Part shown: piece after piece, positions 1 to 5,561 of the stretch
Numbering within the stretch: position 1 is the first letter of the stretch
How the letters are laid out: every line of letters begins with the position of its first letter
NCBI GenBank assembly: GCA_020431135.1
Contig: JAGQIT010000938.1
Coordinates: 1-6,601 of the forward strand
DNA: 6,601 nucleotides
Source: Myxococcales bacterium
Lineage (GTDB): Bacteria; Myxococcota_A; Polyangia; Nannocystales; Nannocystaceae
Direction of reading: 5' to 3'
Program-made: the position numbers and the translations under genes
Notes under the pieces: generated by a model
Database searches by the model: none
The model's input: only the letters and a program-made list of their open reading frames with translations
What the model was told of the DNA's origin: nothing

Positions 1-97
1 AGACCGGGGGCCGCACCAGCGAACCGAGCACCTCCGCCGCGGAGGATACCCGAGCCGCGCGGCGGCGACCAGCGGCGATCCGCTGGCGGCGACGCGC
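1..97. other. Noncoding flank with two GC hairpins
   Basis: No gene end can be assigned in this stretch. It contains two inverted repeats: CCTCCG/CGGAGG at 31-36 and 40-45 (3-nt loop), and CCAGCGG/CCGCTGG at 69-75 and 80-86 (4-nt loop). The second lies 11 nt beyond the stop codon of the minus-strand lipoprotein gene. It could be its transcription end, but there is no T-run after it on the minus strand. All three plus-strand frames stay open, which is uninformative in such GC-rich DNA. Confidence 0.4.
69..86 (-). terminator. Possible 3' hairpin of lipoprotein gene
   Basis: A 7-bp perfect GC-rich stem (CCAGCGG / CCGCTGG) with a CGAT loop sits just downstream of the stop codon at 98. It lacks a U-tract, so it may be only a 3'-end stabilising hairpin or chance in high-GC sequence. 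Confidence 0.25.
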
Positions 98-685
98 TCA
101 GATCCCGCAGGTCTCGAGGCAGCCGGTCCCCTCGAAGAGCGAGTTCGCCTTCTGCTGGAACTGGTACGCCGAGCTCGTCGGGATGTCGCTGTCGAAGAGG
201 CGCTGCGGCAGCGGGTCGAAGACGTACGTGAAGGCCTTGCCCTCGACCTCGGAGACGAGCACCGTCACCTGCTCCTCGGGGCTCGGCTCGCCCTCCTCCG
301 GGGTGAAGAGGTAGCCGCCCTCGCCGACGTACTCCTTCATCAGGAAGGTCGCCTCGTTGAAGGTGTAGTTGAAGCAGCGGCACTGGAAGCCGCGGTTGCA
401 CGAGCTCGACACCGGGCTTTGGTTGTCGTTCTCGTCGATGCAGCTCGCCGCCGCCATCTTGCCGCCGGGGATCTCCTCTTCGCCGCTCGTCCGGGTGAAG
501 AAGAGGAGGAACTTGTCCTCGCGCGTCGCCGAGTCGATCGGCGTGTACGTGCCCGTGTTGTCGATGTCGTGGGCGATCAGCACCCAGGTGCCGTCCTCGT
601 CGAAGAGGGTGACGTAGCCCTCTTCGCTGCAGCCGGTCGCGGCGACGAGGGACGAGGCGAGGAGGAGCGACTTGAGGTAGCGCAT
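98..685 (-). CDS. Putative cysteine-containing lipoprotein, 195 aa
   Basis: I do not recognise a family. The start at 685 is preferred over an in-frame upstream ATG at 874 because the protein then begins with a classic lipoprotein signal peptide: MRYLK, a hydrophobic stretch at residues 7-15, and the lipobox ATG-Cys19. An AGGAG ribosome site also lies 7 nt upstream. After Cys19 comes Ser, so outer-membrane sorting is possible by the E. coli rule (inference). The mature part is acidic, with six further cysteines at 82, 96, 102, 104, 189 and 193, enough for three disulfides in the periplasm or outside the cell. The middle CNRGFQCRCF cluster and the C-terminal CLETCGI are the most distinctive segments. 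No transmembrane segment follows the signal peptide. The gene is divergent from dnaJ and probably monocistronic. Function unknown; the gene call is fairly firm. Confidence 0.8.
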   Translation of the reverse strand: MRYLKSLLLASSLVAATGCSEEGYVTLFDEDGTWVLIAHDIDNTGTYTPIDSATREDKFLLFFTRTSGEEEIPGGKMAAASCIDENDNQSPVSSSCNRGFQCRCFNYTFNEATFLMKEYVGEGGYLFTPEEGEPSPEEQVTVLVSEVEGKAFTYVFDPLPQRLFDSDIPTSSAYQFQQKANSLFEGTGCLETCGI

Positions 686-692
686 CAACGGA

Positions 693-697
693 CTCCT
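693..697 (-). promoter_or_regulatory. Shine-Dalgarno site deciding the 685 start
   Basis: On the minus strand AGGAG stands 7 nt before the ATG at 685. It supports the lipoprotein start there rather than the long upstream extension, whose sequence has no signal-peptide character. A short inverted repeat (CCCCA-TG-TGGGG, 714-725) lies a little further upstream in the same leader. Confidence 0.7.
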
Positions 698-826
698 AGG
701 GGCTCCAGGGCGTCCCCATGTGGGGGCGGCTGAGTGTGTCGGTTTTCGCCCATCGAGCGGGCGATCGCAACACCCGTCTTGTTCGTCGCGACAGCCGCCG
801 CCGAGGGTCCCCATCGGCGCCGATGA

Positions 827-855
827 TTGACAGCTTCGGAGCACATGTTTAGGTT
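827..855 (+). promoter_or_regulatory. Candidate sigma70-type promoter of dnaJ
   Basis: A perfect -35 hexamer TTGACA (827-832) is followed after 17 nt by TAGGTT (850-855), which matches the -10 consensus at its first, second and last bases. Transcription would start near 862, only about 3 nt before the GTG start of dnaJ, giving a nearly leaderless mRNA. That fits the absence of a good Shine-Dalgarno site. I found no correctly spaced heat-shock (sigma32) pair and no CIRCE element. Confidence 0.4.
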
Positions 856-864
856 CCGCGCGCG

Positions 865-1983
865 GTGCCCGCAAAACGCGATTACTACGAGGTCCTCGGC
901 GTCGAAAAGGGCGCCGCTCAGTCGGAGATCAAGCGCGCCTATCGCAAGATGGCGATGCAGTACCACCCCGACCGGAACCCTGATAACCCCGAGGCTGAGG
1001 AGCGCTTCAAGGAGGCCGCCGAGGCCTTCGAGGTGCTCAGCGACGACGACAAGCGCCAGCTCTACGACCAGTACGGGCACGAGGGCCCGTCGCGGGCCGG
1101 CTTCAGCGGCTTCCAAGGGACCGACGAGATCTTCAGCCGCTTCGGCGACCTCTTCGGCGACCTCTTCGGCAACCTCGGCGGCTTCGGCGGGGGGCGCCGC
1201 GGCGGCCCGCAGCGCGGCGCCGACATCAAGGTCCAGGTCTCGATCTCCTTCGCCGAGGCGGTCAGCGGCGTCGAGAGGGAAATCACAGTGCCGCGCCGCG
1301 AGTCCTGCGAGGACTGCAACGGCAGCGGCTCGGCCGACGGCGAGAGCGCGACCTGCCCGCAGTGCAACGGCCAGGGCCAGGTCATCCACCGCCAGGGCTT
1401 CTTCGTCGTCCAGACGACCTGCCCGCGCTGCCGCGGCGACGGCAAGATGATCACCGACCCCTGCGGGAGCTGCTCGGGGACCGGCATCGTCCAGCGCGAC
1501 GCGACCTTCTCGATCAACATCCCGGCCGGCGTCGACAACGGCCAGACCCTGCGGATCAGCGGCCGCGGCCAGCCCGGGGTCAAGGGCGGACCGGCCGGCA
1601 ACCTCTACGTGATCATCGCCGTCGAGGCCGACGAGCGCTTCGTCCGCGACGAGTTCGACGTCCACTCGAAGGTGACGATCGGCGTCACCCAGGCGCTCCT
1701 CGGCTGCACCGTCCAGGCGCCGACGCTCGACGGCGACATCGACCTCGAGATCGACCCGGGGGCCCAGCCCGGCGACGTCATCCTCCGCCGCGGCAAGGGC
1801 ATCCCCGTGATCGGCGGCCGCGGCCACGGCGACCACCACGTCCACGTCGAGGTCGAGATCCCGACGAAGCTCAGCGCCGAGCAGGAGGAGCTCGTCCGCG
1901 AGCTCGCGGAGTCCCTCGGCGAGAGCGTCCGCCCGCACAAGCGCGGCCTCTTCGACGCCTTCCGCAAGCGCAAGCGCTCCTAG
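865..1983 (+). CDS. dnaJ: Chaperone protein DnaJ (Hsp40, type I)
   Basis: Co-chaperone that delivers unfolded clients to DnaK and stimulates its ATPase through the J domain; cytoplasmic. All type I regions are present. The J domain is at residues 1-72, with the HPD motif at 34-36. A Gly/Phe-rich linker spans about 75-115 and includes three FG(D/N)L tandem units at 93-104. The zinc-binding region has four CxxCxGxG repeats (Cys148/151, 164/167, 186/189, 200/203). C-terminal substrate-binding domains run from about 210 to 335, and the tail is basic (RKRKRS). Length 372 aa is normal. It starts with GTG; an in-frame stop at 850-852 leaves no upstream alternative, and only a weak AGG precedes it. 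There is no dnaK or grpE beside it, so this may be a second dnaJ copy. It is convergent with the tubulin operon and not co-transcribed with it. Confidence 0.97.
   Translation: MPAKRDYYEVLGVEKGAAQSEIKRAYRKMAMQYHPDRNPDNPEAEERFKEAAEAFEVLSDDDKRQLYDQYGHEGPSRAGFSGFQGTDEIFSRFGDLFGDLFGNLGGFGGGRRGGPQRGADIKVQVSISFAEAVSGVEREITVPRRESCEDCNGSGSADGESATCPQCNGQGQVIHRQGFFVVQTTCPRCRGDGKMITDPCGSCSGTGIVQRDATFSINIPAGVDNGQTLRISGRGQPGVKGGPAGNLYVIIAVEADERFVRDEFDVHSKVTIGVTQALLGCTVQAPTLDGDIDLEIDPGAQPGDVILRRGKGIPVIGGRGHGDHHVHVEVEIPTKLSAEQEELVRELAESLGESVRPHKRGLFDAFRKRKRS
1141..1176 (+). repeat. Three 12-bp tandem units in dnaJ G/F region
   Basis: TTCGGCGACCTC occurs twice in a row (1141-1152, 1153-1164) and is followed by TTCGGCAACCTC (1165-1176). 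The units are in frame and encode FGDL-FGDL-FGNL in the flexible Gly/Phe linker. This is a normal place for such repeats, but the DNA-level identity suggests recent slippage duplication. Confidence 0.85.
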
Positions 1984-2055
1984 CGGCCTGTCTCCGCGCC
2001 GACGCTCCGGCTCGGACGAAGCCAGCCACACACCGGCGCCTCGCCGAGACTGAGA

Positions 2056-2075
2056 GCGCCGACGATTTGCGGCGC
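2056..2075. terminator. Weak hairpin in convergent gap
   Basis: GCGCCG (2056-2061) and CGGCGC (2070-2075) form a 6-bp stem with an 8-nt loop between the convergent ends of dnaJ and the alpha-like tubulin gene. It is placed as a bidirectional terminator would be, but there is no T-run on either side. Rho-dependent ending is just as likely. Confidence 0.25.
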
Positions 2076-2113
2076 GAGATCGCGGCGCTTCGCAGAAGTC
2101 GTCGCCGCACGCC

Positions 2114-3436
2114 TCAGGGCGCGCGCATGCTCGCGTAGGCGTCGATGAGGTCGACGAGATCGGTCCGCGCCGCGAGGAGCTCGCCGGCCTCGGCGCCCGC
2201 GTCGGTGAACCAGTGCGCGAAGGCCTGGCCGGCGAGCATGGGTCCGGCGCTGTGGTCGACGCGCTCGAGGTAGCTCGCCATCGCCGTGGTCGCGGCGAGG
2301 AGGGTGACGGTTCGCTTCGCGGCGCCGCGGGCGTCCCCCGCGATGCTCGCCGTGGGGGCGTCGATCTGGAGGGCCTTGAGGCCGCCGGCGACGCCCTCGA
2401 CGAGGCTCGGCCAGCCCCGGGCCTTGAGTCGAGCGAGGCTCGCGTTGATCTCCTTGGCGGCGATCTTGCCGCGGTAGATCAGGATCGCCGCGATGATCTT
2501 CTCGGCGCTCGGATCGCCCGCGTCGAGCGCGGCGAGGCAGGCCTCGGGGGCGCGCACGCGGTCGGAGATCGTCGACACGTCGGGGGGGCGGGCGCCGAGC
2601 TTGGCGGCGGTCTCGACGGGCGCGAGCGAGAGCGTGATGAATTGGCGACCCGGCGCGCAGACGAGGCTTGTCTGGAGGGTGTTGAGGTCGGCGCCGCCCT
2701 CGGCGTCGACGAAGCGCAGCAGCGCGGTGACGTCGGCGGCGGCCTGGCCGATGAGGCGGTTGAGGTCGGCGAGGCTCGGGTCCTTGACGGCGAGCGAGCG
2801 CTGGCACATCGCGTAGAGCGCGTCGTTGTCGAAGACGAAGCTGAGCGCGCTCCGGGTCCGCAGCGCGCTCAGGGTGAACATCGCGTTGTAGGGCTCGGTC
2901 GCGGCGCGTTGGAGCGCGAGCGAGGGCATGAGCGTGAAGGTGACGACGCTCTTCTTGCGGTAGTCGGCGGCGAGGCGGTCGAGGAGCGCCGCGGCGACGC
3001 CCGAGCCTGTGCCGCCGCCGGCGGCGTGGAAGAGGACGAAGCCCTGGAGGTTCTGGGTGCTGTCGACGAGCTTGCGCAGGCGGTCGCGGACGCGGTCGTC
3101 GAGCGCCTCGCGCCCGAGGTCGCGGCCGCGGGCGAAGTTGCTGGCCGCGTCGGCCTCGCCGACGACGACAAACTCGGGGGGGAGGACCTGGCGCAGCTCG
3201 TGCGCGCGGAGCTCGTCGGCGGTGTCGGGGTCGAGGTCGACGAAGAGGGCCCGCGGCGCGTACTGACCCGCGCGGGTCTCGACGAAGAAGGTGCGGGGCC
3301 GCTCATCGGCGCGCGAGCTCCTCATGCTCCGGCCGTTCGCGGCGATGCCGTGCTCGGCCATGAGCCGACGCCAAAACTCCAGGGCCATGCGGCAGCCCGC
3401 GCCGCCAACGGCGATCGTGATGATCTCGCGCGTCAT
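2114..3436 (-). CDS. Alpha-tubulin-like protein, 440 aa
   Basis: Predicted GTP-binding cytoskeletal subunit, second gene of a two-tubulin operon. Full-length tubulin fold: T1 GGAG (11-14), T2 VDLDP (67-71), T3 AASNFARG (97-104), T4 signature GGGTGSG (140-146), EPYN (181-184), DND (203-205), LNRLIGQ (225-231), T7 region (about 248-259), YRGK (321-324), HWF (408-410). It is more alpha- than beta-like: Ala13 where beta has Cys, TFF.ET.AG then PRA.FVDL (49-69), RKL.D....LQGF..FH, DY.KKS (159-163), DL..LQT.LV, APV..A.K, and a long loop between S9 and S10 (about 360-374), the insertion that fills the taxane pocket in alpha-tubulin. Odd points: alpha catalytic Glu254 is Thr253, Gln11 is Gly12, and the Lys40 loop and acidic or tyrosinated tail are absent. 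The start is supported by GAGAGGTG upstream. It differs from FtsZ, which lacks this C-terminal domain. Confidence 0.93.
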   Translation of the reverse strand: MTREIITIAVGGAGCRMALEFWRRLMAEHGIAANGRSMRSSRADERPRTFFVETRAGQYAPRALFVDLDPDTADELRAHELRQVLPPEFVVVGEADAASNFARGRDLGREALDDRVRDRLRKLVDSTQNLQGFVLFHAAGGGTGSGVAAALLDRLAADYRKKSVVTFTLMPSLALQRAATEPYNAMFTLSALRTRSALSFVFDNDALYAMCQRSLAVKDPSLADLNRLIGQAAADVTALLRFVDAEGGADLNTLQTSLVCAPGRQFITLSLAPVETAAKLGARPPDVSTISDRVRAPEACLAALDAGDPSAEKIIAAILIYRGKIAAKEINASLARLKARGWPSLVEGVAGGLKALQIDAPTASIAGDARGAAKRTVTLLAATTAMASYLERVDHSAGPMLAGQAFAHWFTDAGAEAGELLAARTDLVDLIDAYASMRAP

Positions 3437-3443
3437 TCGTCTT

Positions 3444-3448
3444 CACCT
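3444..3448 (-). promoter_or_regulatory. Shine-Dalgarno site of alpha-like tubulin gene
   Basis: The mRNA reads GAGAGGTGAAGACGA before the ATG, so AGGTG lies 7 nt from the start codon. This is a bacterial translation signal and shows the second tubulin is translated independently from the shared transcript. Confidence 0.7.
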
Positions 3449-3451
3449 CTC

Positions 3452-3465
3452 GAGGCCGCGGCCTC
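3452..3465 (-). promoter_or_regulatory. Perfect palindrome between tubulin genes
   Basis: GAGGCCGCGGCCTC is a perfect 14-nt palindrome filling the spacer from the stop codon of the beta-like gene to the ribosome site of the alpha-like gene. In RNA it can form a 5-bp stem with a CGCG tetraloop, 2-3 nt before the Shine-Dalgarno core. It could tune translation of the second subunit or block back-degradation; chance in high-GC DNA is also possible. Confidence 0.4.
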
Positions 3466-4770
3466 CTAGTTCTCGTCGGGGTTGGGGTCGGCGCGCTGGA
3501 CGTACTCGGAGACGAGCTGGCGCAGGTTACGATCGGCCTCCTGGAACTCCATCTCGTCCATGCCCTCGCCCGTGTACCAGTGGAGGAAGGCCTTGCGCTT
3601 GAAGAGGCGGGTGAACTGGTCGCCGATCCGCTGGAAGACGCCCTTGACCCCCTGGCTGTTCGCCAGCAGCGTCGCGCTGATGTTCGCGCGGCGGGCCGGC
3701 GGGCGCACGCGAGAGGGCGTCAGCCCGGTGGAGATCCAGCCGATCCGCGGCCCGGCGAAGCTCGCCTGGTTGTCACGGACGAGGTCATGGATCTCGGCGT
3801 CGGTCAGCGCTCCGCGATAGATCGGCGTCGCCGCCCAGGTCGGCCCGAGGGTCCCGGCGCTGAGGGAGCAGCGCCCGCCTGCGAGCTGCGCGCTCAGGCG
3901 CGCGAGCGAGCTTCGCACGGGTCTGGCGCCCGGGAGCGCGAGCGGAGCGTGGGCGAGGTCGATGAAGTGCAGCCGCGGGAAGGGCACGAGGTTGGTCGCG
4001 AGCGCCCGGAGGTCGGCGTTGGCGTGGGCCGGGAGGCGCAGCGAGGCCGTCGCGCCGCTCAGCGCCTGGGTGATGAAGGCGTTGAGGTCGGAGTAGCGCG
4101 GCGTGGCGACCCCGGCGCGGCGGACCAGGTCGAAGAGCGCCTCGTTGTCGAGCACGAGGGTCAGGTCGGCGTTCTCAATCAGCTGGTGGACGCTCAGGAG
4201 CGCGTTGTAGGGCTCGACGACGACGTCGCTGAGCTTGGCCGAGGGGAACACCGACGCCGTCGCCCGGAGCAGGCGGGGATAGCCCGCGCGGAGCTTTGAG
4301 AGGATCAGCGTGCCGAGGCCCGAGCCGGTGCCGCCGCCGAGCGCGTGGAAGAGGATGAAGCCCTGCGGCGCGTCGCAGGCCTCGACCTCGCGGCGCACGA
4401 CGTCGACGACGGCGTCGATGAGCTCGGCGCCCTCGGTGTAGTGGCCCTTCGCCCAGTTGTTGCCCGCGCCCGACTGGCCGAGCACGAAGTTGTCGGGCCG
4501 GAAGAGCGAGCCGATCGGGCTCGACCGGATCGCGTCGAGGGTCCCCGGCTCGAGGTCGACGAGCGCCGCGCGGGGCACGTAGCGGTCGGCGCTCGCCCTG
4601 CGGAAGAAGACCTCGATCTTGGCGCGGCGCTCGTCGTCGAGGCCGTCGCCGCGGGCGACGAACCTGCCGTCGCTCTCGAGGCCGTGCTCGTCGCGGAGCA
4701 TGTCCCAAAAGGCGAGGCCGAGCGTGAGTCCGCAGCCGCCGACGTGGATGCAAATGATTTCTCGGGCCAT
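3466..4770 (-). CDS. Beta-tubulin-like protein, 434 aa
   Basis: Predicted GTP-binding cytoskeletal subunit, first gene of the operon and remarkably close to eukaryotic beta-tubulin. N-terminus MAREIICIHVGGCG resembles MREI.HI..GQCG, with guanine-contact Cys13 kept. Then VDLEPGT (71-77), FRPDNFV through GAGNNWAKGHYTEGAEL (90-117, one difference from the beta consensus I recall), T4 GGGTGSG (145-151), VVEPYN (184-189), LSVHQL, DNEAL (208-212), YSDLN (226-230), NADLRAL (251-257), VPFPRLHF (262-269), and helices H11-H12 with RKAFLHWYTGEGMDEMEF (392-409). The S9-S10 loop is short, as in beta-tubulin. Ala256 stands where alpha has catalytic Glu254 and beta has Lys. The CDPRHG segment is lost, the region from the M-loop to YRG is a little shorter, and the acidic tail is reduced to DPNPDEN. 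No introns; GC-rich bacterial codon use like its neighbours. No clear Shine-Dalgarno precedes the ATG. Confidence 0.96.
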   Translation of the reverse strand: MAREIICIHVGGCGLTLGLAFWDMLRDEHGLESDGRFVARGDGLDDERRAKIEVFFRRASADRYVPRAALVDLEPGTLDAIRSSPIGSLFRPDNFVLGQSGAGNNWAKGHYTEGAELIDAVVDVVRREVEACDAPQGFILFHALGGGTGSGLGTLILSKLRAGYPRLLRATASVFPSAKLSDVVVEPYNALLSVHQLIENADLTLVLDNEALFDLVRRAGVATPRYSDLNAFITQALSGATASLRLPAHANADLRALATNLVPFPRLHFIDLAHAPLALPGARPVRSSLARLSAQLAGGRCSLSAGTLGPTWAATPIYRGALTDAEIHDLVRDNQASFAGPRIGWISTGLTPSRVRPPARRANISATLLANSQGVKGVFQRIGDQFTRLFKRKAFLHWYTGEGMDEMEFQEADRNLRQLVSEYVQRADPNPDEN

Positions 4771-4782
4771 GAGCGCGGGCCG

Positions 4783-4791
4783 AGTCTAACA
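4783..4791 (-). promoter_or_regulatory. Possible extended -10 of tubulin operon
   Basis: On the minus strand TGTTAGACT resembles an extended -10 element (TGn plus TAGACT, 4 of 6 matches to TATAAT). Its last base lies 12 nt before the ATG at 4770, so RNA would start about 6 nt before the start codon, giving an almost leaderless message. This would explain the missing ribosome site. No convincing -35 is seen. Confidence 0.3.
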
Positions 4792-4873
4792 ACTTGCGCG
4801 CGGGCGAAGGCGCGGCCGCTGCCCCGCGCGCTCGCGCTCGCCTCGCGTGGTTCTCTCAGAAGCTATGACCAAA

Positions 4874-4899
4874 TAGACAGGTTCTGTCCGATGGGTCTA
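4874..4899. promoter_or_regulatory. Nested inverted repeat upstream of tubulins
   Basis: GACAG-GTT-CTGTC (4876-4888) sits inside an outer TAGAC (4874-4878) / GTCTA (4895-4899) pair. The stretch 4851-4900 is visibly poorer in GC than the rest of the window, as expected for a control region. It may be an operator or an RNA hairpin about 105-130 nt upstream of the beta-like tubulin start. The regulator is unknown. Confidence 0.3.
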
Positions 4900-4912
4900 C
4901 CGAGCTAGAGGC

Positions 4913-4941
4913 GCGGCTCTGCCCGCGGGAGCAAGAGCCGC
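4913..4941 (-). terminator. Stem-loop after MOSC gene
   Basis: GCGGCTCT (4913-4920) and AGAGCCGC (4934-4941) form an 8-bp stem with a 13-nt loop, 9 nt beyond the MOSC stop codon on the minus strand. No T-run follows, so it is a weak terminator candidate separating the MOSC gene from the tubulin operon. Confidence 0.35.
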
Positions 4942-4949
4942 CGAGCGAG

Positions 4950-5435
4950 TCAGGCGCGCGGCTCGACGACCACCGGATCGCCGGGGCGGACCTCGCCCTC
5001 GACGAGCACGCTGGCGTAGAGCCGGCTCCAGCCCGGGTGGAGCTTCTCGGAGATCCGCTTGAAGGCGCCCCCGGTGAAGGACGCGGCGATCGTCGAGCAG
5101 GGCGGCGCGGGGCTCGTGATCTCGAGGCGGACGACGTCGCCGATCCGCAGGCGGTCGCCGGCCGCGAGCGCGCCCCAGTCGAGGCCCTCGATCGTCAGGT
5201 TCTCGCCGGTGGTCCCGGGGGCGATCGGGTGGCCCTCGGCCGCGAGCGCGGCGATCCGCTCGCTGGCGAAGAGGGAGACCGCGCGCCGCGGGCCGCCGTG
5301 GTGCTCGAGGTCGAGCTGGCGATCGCCGACGACCCCCTCGGCGGTGAGGCGGGCGCTGGCGACCGGGCGCTTGGGGACGCCGCCCGCGGGGTTGACGTTG
5401 ACCTGGACGATCGAAGCCCGACGCATCGCCATCAT
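4950..5435 (-). CDS. MOSC domain-containing protein, 161 aa
   Basis: MOSC domains (C-terminal domain of molybdenum cofactor sulfurase) bind sulfur or the molybdenum cofactor. Stand-alone members such as YiiM take part in reduction of N-hydroxylated compounds. Family marks: VNVNPAGGVPKRPV (12-25), GVVGDRQLDLEHHGGPRRAV (34-53), GENLTIEG (77-84), a GDRLRIGD strand, then LEITSPAPPC with the conserved Cys113, the likely sulfur or Mo ligand. 161 aa is normal for a single-domain MOSC protein. ATGs at 5435, 5432 and 5426 are all possible; the region further upstream is unrelated low-complexity sequence, so the 5531 start is rejected. No strong ribosome site separates the three. The specific substrate cannot be read from the sequence. 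It lies upstream of the tubulin operon on the same strand, 179 nt away, with no evident functional link. Confidence 0.9.
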   Translation of the reverse strand: MMAMRRASIVQVNVNPAGGVPKRPVASARLTAEGVVGDRQLDLEHHGGPRRAVSLFASERIAALAAEGHPIAPGTTGENLTIEGLDWGALAAGDRLRIGDVVRLEITSPAPPCSTIAASFTGGAFKRISEKLHPGWSRLYASVLVEGEVRPGDPVVVEPRA

Positions 5436-5500
5436 CGTGCCCCGAAGCGCGGCGCCTGGCCAAGGGGTCGCGCCCGATCTGCCGCGAGAACCGGGCGCCG

Positions 5501-5536
5501 AGAACGAAGAAGCGCGTGTCCCGAGGGACACGCGCT
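5501..5536 (-). terminator. Strong rho-independent terminator
   Basis: AGCGCGTGTCCC (5511-5522) and GGGACACGCGCT (5525-5536) form a perfect 12-bp inverted repeat with GA between, effectively an 11-bp stem and CGAG tetraloop. On the minus strand it is followed by TCTTCGTTCT, a T-rich tail. It lies 25 nt past the stop of the small lipoprotein gene and insulates the MOSC gene from it. Confidence 0.8.
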
Positions 5537-5561
5537 CAGTCGCGGAGTCGCGACGGGAGAG

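Noticed and set aside
778..814. Sigma32 heat-shock promoter for dnaJ (CTTGTT ... CCCCAT)
   Set aside because: The spacing is 25 nt, much longer than the 13-17 nt such promoters use.
685..2031. 448-codon minus-strand frame across dnaJ
   Set aside because: Antisense to a complete DnaJ with all motifs; the translation is repetitive Ala/Asp/Leu/Val typical of reverse-strand GC-rich coding DNA.
2213..3469. 418-codon open frame on the plus strand opposite the alpha-like tubulin
   Set aside because: It is an antisense shadow of a high-GC gene; its translation is low-complexity Arg/Glu/Ala/Gly with no motifs, while the minus strand encodes an intact tubulin.
2114..4770. The two tubulins as FtsZ or TubZ proteins
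   Set aside because: Both have the tubulin C-terminal domain with YRG and HWY/HWF helices and the N-terminal REI...FW...EHG pattern; similarity to alpha/beta tubulin is far closer than to FtsZ or TubZ.
2114..4770. Eukaryotic contamination
   Set aside because: No introns, two tubulins 29 nt apart on one strand with a bacterial ribosome site for the second, and composition matching the flanking dnaJ, MOSC and lipoprotein genes. A chimeric assembly cannot be fully excluded without reads.
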